Positions 1 to 5,858 of a stretch of DNA of 15,171 bases are shown here, in pieces. The notes beneath the pieces are model-generated. The model saw nothing but the letters and a program-made list of their open reading frames with translations, was not told the origin of the DNA and did not search any database. This stretch comes from Alphaproteobacteria bacterium (lineage in GTDB: Bacteria > Pseudomonadota > Alphaproteobacteria > Sphingomonadales > Rhodothalassiaceae). The translations under genes and the position numbers were made by a program. Position 1 is the first letter of the stretch, and each line of letters begins with the position of its first letter. The stretch lies in contig RFIU01000034.1 of NCBI GenBank assembly GCA_003695555.1, positions 1 to 15,171 of the forward strand, given 5' to 3'.

Positions 1-1142
1 CTCGGCAGGTGTTTGGAGTGCGCAGGCCATGCCTGCGCCTTGGTACGGCGAAGCCATGCTTCGCCGATCGAGAGCGCCTGCGCCTTCGTCATCTGCAGCA
101 GGCCGCGGCTGTCGGGCGCATCCGCATAGGGTTCGAGCAGCGCCGCCCCGCGCGAGCCGAGGGCGCCGTCCATATAGAGCTTGACCGCGCGCGTGATCAC
201 CCGACCGTCGGCGGCCGAACGGGGCCCATGGGCATAGAGATCGTCGGCGCCTTCAGGCTCGATCGCATTATAGAGCCGCAGCGTCACCTCGCCTTTCTCA
301 GCCATCTCTTCGAGCAGCGGTACGTCGGCGGGATGCACCGACATGTTGTGCAGCCCCGTCCAGCCCATCGCCCGATAGACCGCATCGGCGCGGCGATAGA
401 CGGCACTGCGGTCGAAGTCGTCCTCATTCGGCATCAATGCCGCGACCAGATCCATCGCCCGGTCGATCAGCATGCCGGTGGGCCGGCCGCGGTCATCGCG
501 CAGGATCTCGCCGCCCGGCGGTGCGGTGGTCGCCGGCCCGATGCCGGCCGCTGACAACGCCGCCGAATTGGCGACCAGCGCATGACCGTCGGCACGCACC
601 AGCAGGGTCGGCCGGTCCCCGGTCACGCGGTCGAGGTCGTCGCGGGTCGGAAAGCGGCGCTCGGGCCAGTGGGTTTCGATCCAGCCGCGGCCATAGAGGG
701 TCCGCCGCTTCGGCCCTTGCCCGACGGCTCGTCGCACCCGTTCCAGCATCTCGGCGAGCGAGCCGGTGCCTTCGAGGTTCAGCGTCATTTCGCGCATGCC
801 GATGCCGAAGAAATGCGCGTGCGCGTCGGTAAAGCCCGGATAGGCGGCCGCTCCTTGAAGGTCGATGTCATGAACGTCCGCGATCTTCGCGGCGCGCGCA
901 CGAGCCTCGGCGAGCGAGCCGGCAAAGATGATCCGCTTGCCCGCGATCAAGAGGGCTTCGACCTTCGGCCGATCGTCCTGTGCGGTATGGATCGGCCCGC
1001 CATGGATCAGCAGGGCGGCATCTTCGTGCGCTCTTGCCGTTAAGCTGGCGGAGGGAAGAGCCGCCAGCAGCCAGACGGCCAGGCCGACGAGCAGCACCAC
1101 GGGTCGGCAGCCGACGGGCGGGCGGTCGGGTGAAAGGGTCAT
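1..1142 (-). CDS. Exported YtcJ-type amidohydrolase, partial (runs off left edge)
   Basis: This is a metal-dependent hydrolase of the amidohydrolase superfamily, YtcJ-like branch; the substrate cannot be told from sequence. The frame is open for 380 codons from the ATG at 1142 to the window edge, with no stop. AAGGA lies 8 nt upstream of the ATG. Residues 1-38 look like a signal peptide: a hydrophobic stretch at about 14-34 ending near TARA, so the protein is probably periplasmic. Residues 39-105 are the small beta domain of the family, followed by FTDAHAHF with the metal-binding HxH at 108-110, and KLYMDGALGSR at 321-331, typical of YtcJ proteins. Family members are about 550 aa, so roughly a third is missing. 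After residue 358 the sequence stops resembling the family and encodes a double palindrome (separate entry); the later metal ligands, including the usual THAIGD-like segment, are not seen. The gene may therefore be altered or broken. It starts 11 nt after the upstream membrane-protein gene. Confidence 0.82.
   Translation of the reverse strand, partial: MTLSPDRPPVGCRPVVLLVGLAVWLLAALPSASLTARAHEDAALLIHGGPIHTAQDDRPKVEALLIAGKRIIFAGSLAEARARAAKIADVHDIDLQGAAAYPGFTDAHAHFFGIGMREMTLNLEGTGSLAEMLERVRRAVGQGPKRRTLYGRGWIETHWPERRFPTRDDLDRVTGDRPTLLVRADGHALVANSAALSAAGIGPATTAPPGGEILRDDRGRPTGMLIDRAMDLVAALMPNEDDFDRSAVYRRADAVYRAMGWTGLHNMSVHPADVPLLEEMAEKGEVTLRLYNAIEPEGADDLYAHGPRSAADGRVITRAVKLYMDGALGSRGAALLEPYADAPDSRGLLQMTKAQALSIGEAWLRRTKAQAWPAHSKHLP
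20..66. repeat. Twin palindromes with the same CAT/ATG loop, inside the amidohydrolase frame
   Basis: Two hairpin-forming palindromes of the same build lie 8 nt apart. The first is GCGCAGGC-CAT-GCCTGCGC (20-38). The second is GGCGAAGC-CAT-GCTTCGCC (47-65), extended by one C/G pair to 46-66. Both have perfect 8-bp arms and the same trinucleotide loop. The spacer is short (39-45/46). The arrangement resembles REP/BIME-type paired palindromes, or coding palindromic elements such as the rickettsial RPE. Read as part of the minus-strand amidohydrolase they give a low-homology stretch (residues about 359-375) without a stop. That the element is repeated elsewhere in the genome is an inference; only one copy is in this window. 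Confidence 0.6.
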
Positions 1143-1153
1143 CGCGGCATTCC

Positions 1154-1594
1154 TTATGGGTCTCGCAATTTCCGTTCTTTCTGCTCTTCTTCTGCCGGCT
1201 CCCCCGGCGCGCGATGCGCCATCGCCTCCCAGTCCACCGGCAGTCGCGCCCGTCGCCCGCGCGTCCAGGCGAAAAGTCCGCCGACCAGCGCGGCGGCGAG
1301 CACCACCAGGGCGAGCCCCAGCAGCATGCCGAGGCCGACGCGGGTCGCCTCGCTCTCGCTCGCTGCGGCATGCAGCAGAAACAGACGATAGCCGCCCCAT
1401 ACGACGAGCGGGGCCATGAGAGCCAGCCAGAAACGCCAGTCCCTTCGCCGCCGCCGTCGTGCTCGGTCGGCGGAGCGTGCCATATCCGTCCTGCCTTCGG
1501 CCGCCAGCCGTTCGGCAAGCCGCCGTCGCCGGGCGCGCTTCGGGTCGGGGGCGAGATGCGACGGGGGTTCCATGCGTTGCCGGCGTCTTCTCAT
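1154..1594 (-). CDS. Hypothetical two-helix inner-membrane protein
   Basis: I do not recognise a family. With the ATG at 1594 the product is 146 aa. It has an Arg-rich N-terminal cytoplasmic part (residues 1-52, with a run of Arg just before the membrane), a first membrane helix at about 54-76, a short loop, a second helix at about 86-110, and a charged tail rich in Glu/Lys. The frame is open further upstream, to 1780, but that part overlaps pspF and is not supported. ATGs at 1609, 1594 and 1573 are all possible and none has a strong Shine-Dalgarno sequence. The gene lies 37 nt after pspF and 11 nt before the amidohydrolase gene, all on the minus strand, so cotranscription with pspF is likely. 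The basic-plus-two-helix layout and the location suggest an envelope protein, possibly linked to the Psp response; that is inference only. Confidence 0.6.
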   Translation of the reverse strand: MRRRRQRMEPPSHLAPDPKRARRRRLAERLAAEGRTDMARSADRARRRRRRDWRFWLALMAPLVVWGGYRLFLLHAAASESEATRVGLGMLLGLALVVLAAALVGGLFAWTRGRRARLPVDWEAMAHRAPGEPAEEEQKERKLRDP

Positions 1595-1631
1595 TGATGT
1601 TCCGAACATTCTGACAGAAAAGCGCAGATCG

Positions 1632-2714
1632 TCATTGGCCGCGCTTCTTGCTCGCCCCCGCATCCTCACCCGAGCGACGACGGCGCGCAAGGGAGATGGC
1701 GTGTTTCTTGAGCAGATGGCGGAAGGACTCATAGCCGAGCCCCAGCAGTTCCGCCGCCCGACGCTGATGATATTGCGCATGTTCGAGGGCTGCGAGCAGA
1801 TGCCCGCGCTCGATCGCCGAAAGATGCGCCTTCAGATCACAGGGCAGGCGGATGGGAGCGGCCGGATCCTCGCTCCGCCGGTCGTCCCGGTCGTCGGCAG
1901 GTGCCGGCGCGCCCGACGGCAGATCCGGCGGCGGCGGGCGCCGGGGCGAATCGAAGGGGTCGAGGTCGAGGCGATCGACGGCTCGTGTTTCATCGCCCCA
2001 GCGATAGACCGCCCGCTCCACGACATTCTTCAGCTCGCGCACGTTGCCGGGCCAAGGATGGGCGGCGAGTGCCGCCCGGACCCGCGGCGAGAAGCCGGGA
2101 AACCGGCTCCAACCCAGTTCGCGGGCCATGCGGATGGCGAAGTGGTGCGCGAGCAGCAGGATATCATCGCCCCGGGCACGAAGCGGCGGCAGCGTCAGGA
2201 CGTCGAAGGCCAGCCGGTCGAGCAGGTCGGCACGAAATCGCCCGGCGCGCGCCAGGGCGGCAAGATCGACATTGGCGGCAGCGACCAGGCGGACATCGAC
2301 GGCGATTTCTTGCGCGCCACCGAGCCGTTCGAGGGTGCCGTATTCGATGACGCGCAGCAGCTTCTCCTGTGCGGCGGGGGAAAGAGAGGCGACCTCGTCG
2401 AGGAACAGGGTACCGTGATCGGCCCGCTCGAAGCGGCCGGCGCGGCGCCGCTCGGCACCGGTGAAGGCGCCGGGCTCGACGCCGAACAGCTCCGCTTCCA
2501 GCAGGGTTTCGGGCAGGGCGGCACAATTGATCGAAACGAAGGGCTGCTCCCATCGCGGCCCCAGATAGTGCAGCCGCCGGGCGATCAGCTCCTTGCCGGT
2601 GCCGCGCTCGCCGATCAGCAATACCGGCCGGTCGAGCGGGGCCAGCCGGCTCGCCTGATCGAGCAGGTCGAGAAAGGGCGGCGATTCACCGAGGATGGAA
2701 GAGCGATCATTCAT
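1632..2714 (-). CDS. pspF: PspF, sigma-54 activator of the phage shock operon
   Basis: AAA+ bacterial enhancer-binding protein that remodels RNA polymerase-sigma-54 to start psp transcription. In the known system it is held inactive by PspA. The product is 360 aa from the ATG at 2714; a longer TTG start at 2750 exists but is less convincing. There is no N-terminal receiver or sensor domain: the AAA+ core starts almost at once, as in PspF. Motifs in order: Walker A GERGTGKE (35-42), the sigma-54-contacting GAFTGA loop (82-87), Walker B TLFLDE (102-107), the arginine-finger segment FRADLLDRL (160-168), and sensor II WPGNVRELKN (221-230). A Pro/Asp-rich linker (about 255-290) leads to a Fis-type helix-turn-helix (about 318-342). 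It is divergent from pspABC, the usual arrangement. Candidate promoters and palindromes upstream suggest autoregulation. Confidence 0.93.
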   Translation of the reverse strand: MNDRSSILGESPPFLDLLDQASRLAPLDRPVLLIGERGTGKELIARRLHYLGPRWEQPFVSINCAALPETLLEAELFGVEPGAFTGAERRRAGRFERADHGTLFLDEVASLSPAAQEKLLRVIEYGTLERLGGAQEIAVDVRLVAAANVDLAALARAGRFRADLLDRLAFDVLTLPPLRARGDDILLLAHHFAIRMARELGWSRFPGFSPRVRAALAAHPWPGNVRELKNVVERAVYRWGDETRAVDRLDLDPFDSPRRPPPPDLPSGAPAPADDRDDRRSEDPAAPIRLPCDLKAHLSAIERGHLLAALEHAQYHQRRAAELLGLGYESFRHLLKKHAISLARRRRSGEDAGASKKRGQ

Positions 2715-2740
2715 CGGGACATCACAACACAAAATGAAAA

Positions 2741-2763
2741 ATATTACCAAACATTAGTAATAT
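2741..2763. promoter_or_regulatory. Palindrome, candidate PspF upstream activating sequence and autorepression site
   Basis: Perfect 7-bp inverted repeat ATATTAC-N9-GTAATAT in an AT-rich stretch of otherwise GC-rich DNA. Its centre is about 120 bp upstream of the predicted pspA start, in the distance range where E. coli PspF binds. It also covers the -10 and start of the proximal pspF promoter. E. coli PspF represses its own gene by binding such overlapping sites. The assignment to PspF is inference from position; the motif itself has not been matched to a known PspF site. Confidence 0.45.
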
Positions 2764-2787
2764 ACACCATTTCTCTTTCTTCGGCAA
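2759..2787 (-). promoter_or_regulatory. Candidate sigma-70 promoter for pspF (proximal)
   Basis: Read on the minus strand: -35 TTGCCG (2787-2782), a 17-bp spacer, and -10 TATATT (2764-2759). Transcription would start near 2752, leaving a leader of about 40 nt before the pspF ATG. The -10 and start fall inside the 2741-2763 palindrome. Predicted from hexamer match and spacing only. Confidence 0.45.
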
Positions 2788-2806
2788 GAAACGGAAATAT
2801 CATATA

Positions 2807-2835
2807 ACTATCTGTTTCATATGAAGAATTATCAA
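2807..2835 (-). promoter_or_regulatory. Candidate sigma-70 promoter for pspF (distal)
   Basis: Read on the minus strand: -35 TTGATA (2835-2830), a 17-bp spacer, and -10 GATAGT (2812-2807). The spacer contains the palindrome TTCATATGAA (2816-2825). The -35 nearly abuts the -24 element of the right-facing sigma-54 promoter, so the two divergent promoters could interfere. Hexamer match only. Confidence 0.35.
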
Positions 2836-2846
2836 TTTGGCGAAAC

Positions 2847-2862
2847 TGGCATGCGGATTGCT
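2847..2862 (+). promoter_or_regulatory. Sigma-54 (-24/-12) promoter of the psp operon
   Basis: TGGCATG-CGGA-TTGCT matches the sigma-54 consensus (TGGCAYG-N4-TTGCW) at every conserved position, with GG (2848-2849) and GC (2860-2861) separated by exactly 10 bp. It points toward pspA, downstream of the divergent pspF gene, as expected for a PspF-driven promoter. Transcription should start near 2873. That leaves an unusually long leader of about 380 nt before the pspA ATG at 3255. Confidence 0.85.
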
Positions 2863-2992
2863 GAGGAATGGGTGAGAGCGCATCCTTCTCAACCGGCTTG
2901 CCGGAAAGAGGGTGGCGGTTTCGAAAGTGGCTCACAGAAGGGCGGAAAGGCCGCCCCGGACCGGGTCATGACAGCAAGAGGAGACAAGGCAA

Positions 2993-3187
2993 ATGGGACG
3001 GGTCACCCATATCGGAGATTTCAACGCGGACGCCCTCGGCGAATGGACCGAGAGCCGGCATCACGGCGGGCCATGGAGTCAGATGTTGATGCTGATCGAA
3101 CACGGTCGCCGCTCCAGAAGGGCGAATGCCGCACGTCGGGCACGGCGCGATCATCGCGCCTTCCGGTCGCGGCTGCGCACCGGATGA
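2993..3187 (+). CDS. Small Arg-rich ORF between the psp promoter and pspA, hypothetical
   Basis: A 64-aa ORF starting MGRVTHIGDF. I recognise no family. The start has a good ribosome-binding site: AAGAGGAG ends 9-10 nt before the ATG. It lies about 120 nt downstream of the predicted psp start and 67 nt before pspA, on the same strand, so it would be the first cistron of the psp transcript. The N-terminal half (to about residue 37) is mixed in character, with a GGPWSQMLMLIEHG stretch. The C-terminal half is very basic, with many Arg and Ala, which can also arise by chance in GC-rich DNA. There is no signal peptide or membrane helix. It could be a real Psp accessory protein, a regulatory leader peptide, or a chance frame. 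An overlapping minus-strand frame (2966-3235) has no supporting context. Confidence 0.4.
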   Translation: MGRVTHIGDFNADALGEWTESRHHGGPWSQMLMLIEHGRRSRRANAARRARRDHRAFRSRLRTG

Positions 3188-3254
3188 TGGCAAAGGACAG
3201 GAACAGAACCGGTGCCCGCATGTCGGCACCGTCAATCAAGAGGAGCAAGGAACC

Positions 3255-3974
3255 ATGGGCATCTTTTCGCGACTGAGCGATATCATCAATGCCAATCTCA
3301 ATGCCCTGCTCGATCGGGCGGAGGATCCGGAAAAGATGATCCGCCTGATGATCCAGGAGATGGAGGACACGCTCGTCGAGGTGCGCAGCGACGCGGCGCG
3401 CGCAATCGCCGATCAGAAGGACATCCGCCGCCGGCTCGAACGTCTCGAGCGGCTGGAAGGCGAGTGGCAGCGAAAGGCCGAGCTCGCCCTTGCCAAGGGG
3501 CGCGAGGATCTTGCCCGCGGCGCTCTGGTGGAGAAGGCGAAGGTGCGAGAGATGGTCGAGCACCTGACGCATGAATCCGAACAGCTCGCAGAGGCGCTTG
3601 CCCGTCACGAGGACGACATCTGCAAGCTCGAAGCGAAACTGCGCGAGGCACGCGCCAAGAAGGCCGCGCTGGCCGCCCGCCACAAGACGGCGGTCAATCG
3701 CCTGAAGGTTCAGCGCAATCTTCACGACCGCCGGCTGGATGACGCCTTTCAGCGCTTCGAGCAGGTGGAGCGGCGCATCGACCGCCTCGAAGGAGAGGCC
3801 GAGGCGCTCGAGATGGGAAACGCTGAAGGACGGACTCTGGAGGAGGAATTCCGCTCGCTCGAGGTCGAGGAGACGATCGAAAAGGAGCTTGAGGCCTTGA
3901 AGAAGCGGCTTTCAGGTGGCAAGTCCGATGACACGGTAAAATCCCGCGATGGCGAGACAGAGGGCAAGGACTGA
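3255..3974 (+). CDS. pspA: PspA, phage shock effector (ESCRT-III-like membrane protein)
   Basis: PspA/IM30 family protein of 239 aa, close to the usual 220-230. In the known system it inhibits PspF in unstressed cells and, when stress is sensed, oligomerises on the inner membrane to limit proton leakage. The N-terminus MGIFSRLSDIINANLNALLDRAEDPEKMIRLMIQEMEDTLVEVRS is very close to E. coli PspA (split here only for reference: the amphipathic membrane-binding helix is residues 1-20 and the conserved EDPEKMIRLMIQEMED segment is 22-37). Long charged helices typical of the coiled-coil core run from about 40 to 225. The C-terminal tail (KSDDTVKSRDGETEGKD) is hydrophilic and slightly longer than usual. 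The ATG at 3255 follows AGGAG at 3241-3245. The stop codon forms the start of a strong hairpin that separates it from pspB. Confidence 0.96.
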   Translation: MGIFSRLSDIINANLNALLDRAEDPEKMIRLMIQEMEDTLVEVRSDAARAIADQKDIRRRLERLERLEGEWQRKAELALAKGREDLARGALVEKAKVREMVEHLTHESEQLAEALARHEDDICKLEAKLREARAKKAALAARHKTAVNRLKVQRNLHDRRLDDAFQRFEQVERRIDRLEGEAEALEMGNAEGRTLEEEFRSLEVEETIEKELEALKKRLSGGKSDDTVKSRDGETEGKD

Positions 3975-4001
3975 TCGGTCGTCTCGCCTGATGACCGATC
4001 A
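3972..4001 (+). other. Intercistronic hairpin between pspA and pspB
   Basis: Perfect 9-bp stem TGATCGGTC / GACCGATCA (3972-3980 and 3993-4001) around a 12-nt loop. The left arm begins with the pspA stop codon. No T-run follows, so it is not an ordinary intrinsic terminator. A stem here could protect the pspA mRNA 3' end or slow read-through, giving more PspA than PspB/PspC; this role is inferred. Confidence 0.55.
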
Positions 4002-4069
4002 TCCGACGCCTGTCAGGCCGTCCCTGTCACATGCCTCCAATTTCAGAGTCCCAAGGGGAGTAAGACCTG

Positions 4070-4309
4070 ATGGAAGACCCCGGAAACCTCGCCATCATCG
4101 GCCTGTTCTTCATCGTCATTCCCTTGTGGATCGTGCTGCACTATGCGACCGCATGGAAGAAGACGAAGATGCTCAGTCCCGAGGACGAAGCGACCCTCGG
4201 CGAGCTGCGCCGCACCGCCGAAAAGCTTGAAGAGCGCCTCAAGGTGATGGAGCGCATTCTCGATGATGAAATCCCCGACTGGAGGAGCCGGTATCATGAC
4301 CGGATCTGA
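4070..4309 (+). CDS. pspB: PspB, inner-membrane component of the Psp stress sensor
   Basis: A 79-aa protein of the PspB family (usual length about 75). An N-terminal membrane helix (about residues 8-26, IIGLFFIVIPLWIVLHY) is followed by a cytoplasmic helix with a coiled-coil look (about 37-65) and the closing segment ILDDEIPDWRSR, which matches the conserved PspB ending (E. coli ILDAEHPNWRDR). In the known system PspB and PspC bind PspA under stress and free PspF. The ATG at 4070 follows AAGGGGAG with 9-nt spacing. The 3' end overlaps the pspC start by 14 nt, suggesting translational coupling. Confidence 0.94.
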   Translation: MEDPGNLAIIGLFFIVIPLWIVLHYATAWKKTKMLSPEDEATLGELRRTAEKLEERLKVMERILDDEIPDWRSRYHDRI

Positions 4310-4781
4310 ATATGATCGCGTGCACCGTTCGCGACGCGCCGGACGCCGACGCCGTTCCCGCCGTGGCGGCCATGAACCGGGCAGCGGCCCGATGGCCGGC
4401 CGCTACAGCCGCCTCTATCGCGATCCCGAACACGGCAAATGCATGGGCGTGCTGGCGGGGCTTGCCGACTATCTCGGCGTGCGCGTGAAGTTCCTGCGCA
4501 TCGCCTTCATCCTCGGCTGCGTCTTCGGCTGGTTCATCCCACTGGTGCCGGGCTACTTCATCCTCGGCTTCCTGCTCGAGCCGAAGCCGACCGACCTTTA
4601 TGAAGACGAGGAGGAGGAAATCTTCTGGCGTTCGGTGCGCGCACGTCCCGAAGACACGACTGTCGATCTCAAGCAGCGCCTGAAGCGCATCGACCGGCGC
4701 ATTCAGGAAATGGAAGCCTTCCTCACCTCTCGCCGTTTCCGTCTCGATCGGGAATTGCGCGGGCTGGAAGAGGGGCGGTGA
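4296..4781 (+). CDS. pspC: PspC, membrane partner of PspB and stress sensor
   Basis: A 161-aa protein with the PspC domain at about residues 36-95: SRLYRDPEHGKCMGVLAGLADYLGV is the family signature (LYR...G.cGGiA.Yf), followed by two membrane segments (about 63-92) ending in FLLEPKP. The C-terminal part (about 97-161) is cytoplasmic and rich in charged residues, with a predicted helix at about 121-160. Start: the ATG at 4296 lies inside the end of pspB and follows GGAG. An ATG at 4392 (MAGRYSRLYRD) would remove a 32-residue Arg/Ser-rich arm that is unusual for PspC, so that shorter form is possible. In the known system PspC relays membrane stress to PspA with PspB. Confidence 0.93.
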   Translation: MTGSEYDRVHRSRRAGRRRRSRRGGHEPGSGPMAGRYSRLYRDPEHGKCMGVLAGLADYLGVRVKFLRIAFILGCVFGWFIPLVPGYFILGFLLEPKPTDLYEDEEEEIFWRSVRARPEDTTVDLKQRLKRIDRRIQEMEAFLTSRRFRLDRELRGLEEGR

Positions 4782-4789
4782 CCGGTAGT

Positions 4790-4862
4790 CGGTGATCGCT
4801 GATCGGAAAAAGCGGCGGAATCCTTTCCCCAGGTTCTCGTCTCTCGTCGCCTCCGATCACCG
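4790..4862. other. Inverted repeat between convergent pspC and ubiG
   Basis: CGGTGATCG (4790-4798) and CGATCACCG (4854-4862) form perfect 9-bp arms around a 55-nt loop; the right arm covers the ubiG stop codon. No T-run adjoins either arm. It may help end transcription from both sides, but the loop is long and the prediction is weak. No other terminator is visible in this 75-bp gap. Confidence 0.25.
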
Positions 4863-5654
4863 GGGGCTGGCACAGCCGATATAGTTCACCGAAAGATCAC
4901 CGGAAAGCCGAAAGCGATCGGCAAGCGGGTCATAGGAAAGACCGCTCATCTCGATCGCGCTGAAGCCGGCGGCTTCGAGCATCTCGCGCATCTCGTCCGG
5001 GCGCACGAAGCGGTTCCAGTCGTGGGTGCCGGGCGGCACCCAGCGCAGCAGATATTCCGCCCCGACGATCGCCGCCGCATAGCTGCAGGCGCTGCGGTTC
5101 AGCGTCGAAAAGAAGAACAGGCCGTCCGGCCTGGTCAGCGCCCGGGCATCGGCGAGCAGAGCGGTCGGTTCGGGAACATGTTCGATGAGTTCGAGGCAGC
5201 AGACGAGATCGAAATGCGCTCCCTCGGCGACGAGATCCGCGCTCAGCGCCCGGCGGTAGGAAAGATGCTCGTCAAGACCCGCCTCTCGGGCATGGGCGCG
5301 GGCAACCGCAATCGCCTCTTTCCCGGCATCGATGCCCAGGGTGCGCGCTCCCATCCGGGCGAGCGGCTCGCTCACCAGACCCCCGCCACAGCCGATATCG
5401 AGCGCGCTCAGATCAGCAAGCGGGCGCAGCGAGCGCGGATCACGGCGCCAGTGGCTGATGGCGCGTTCGCGGATGAAGGCAAGGCGTGCCGGGTTCAGCT
5501 TGTGCAGGGGGCGCGCCGGACCGTGCGGATCCCACCATCGCGATGCCAGCGCATCAAAGCGGGCGAGTTCGTCGGCGTCGAGGTTGGCCGCTGATGCGCC
5601 GTCCGCCCTCGCATTCGAACCTTCGCGCGCCATCGATTTCGCCCTGCCTGCCAT
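4857..5654 (-). CDS. ubiG: UbiG, ubiquinone biosynthesis O-methyltransferase
   Basis: SAM-dependent methyltransferase that carries out the two O-methylations of the ubiquinone ring. The product is 265 aa from the ATG at 5654 (AAGGCGGAG just upstream); the ATG at 5633 is an equally plausible start. The frame continues to 6041 but would run into lysC, so that extension is rejected. The UbiG N-terminal signature ARFDALASRWWDP...LHKLNPARL is at about 31-58. The SAM-binding motif I LDIGCGGGLVSEPLARMG is at about 85-102, with the acidic GID following at about 107. The CCLELIEHV segment and the FFSTLNRS segment are also typical of UbiG. The gene is convergent with pspC and divergent from lysC. Confidence 0.95.
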   Translation of the reverse strand: MAGRAKSMAREGSNARADGASAANLDADELARFDALASRWWDPHGPARPLHKLNPARLAFIRERAISHWRRDPRSLRPLADLSALDIGCGGGLVSEPLARMGARTLGIDAGKEAIAVARAHAREAGLDEHLSYRRALSADLVAEGAHFDLVCCLELIEHVPEPTALLADARALTRPDGLFFFSTLNRSACSYAAAIVGAEYLLRWVPPGTHDWNRFVRPDEMREMLEAAGFSAIEMSGLSYDPLADRFRLSGDLSVNYIGCASPR

Positions 5655-5758
5655 CGGCTCCGCCTTTTCTCTCTCGCCTGCCCTTGCCGGCCCCTCACGC
5701 CGCCCCGCGATCGGCACCCGCTCGCCATTTTCACGCCATCGCCATGAGTCACGAAAGG

Positions 5759-5776
5759 AGCGGCATTCTCGCCGCT
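5759..5776. other. Small hairpin in the ubiG-lysC divergent spacer
   Basis: AGCGGC-ATTCTC-GCCGCT gives a 6-bp stem and 6-nt loop in the 204-bp spacer (5655-5858) that should hold the promoters of ubiG and lysC. I see no clear promoter hexamers and no lysine-riboswitch-like structure in the spacer. Confidence 0.2.
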
Positions 5777-5858
5777 TGCGCCCGATTGCTGCGCTGCCGT
5801 AAGAAAAGGCGGCCGGTCCCGGGGGCTCGGGTGGCGGCGGCAGCAAGGGTGTTCGTGA

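Noticed and set aside
1595..1780. Upstream extension of the two-helix membrane protein
   Set aside because: This part overlaps the 3' end of pspF in another frame, and no start there has a ribosome-binding site; internal starts are preferred.
1416..2807. 463-aa plus-strand ORF
   Set aside because: Antisense to pspF, which has every sigma-54 activator motif.
5655..5858. Lysine riboswitch before lysC
   Set aside because: The spacer is only 204 bp and shows no conserved L-box features; only a 6-bp hairpin is visible.
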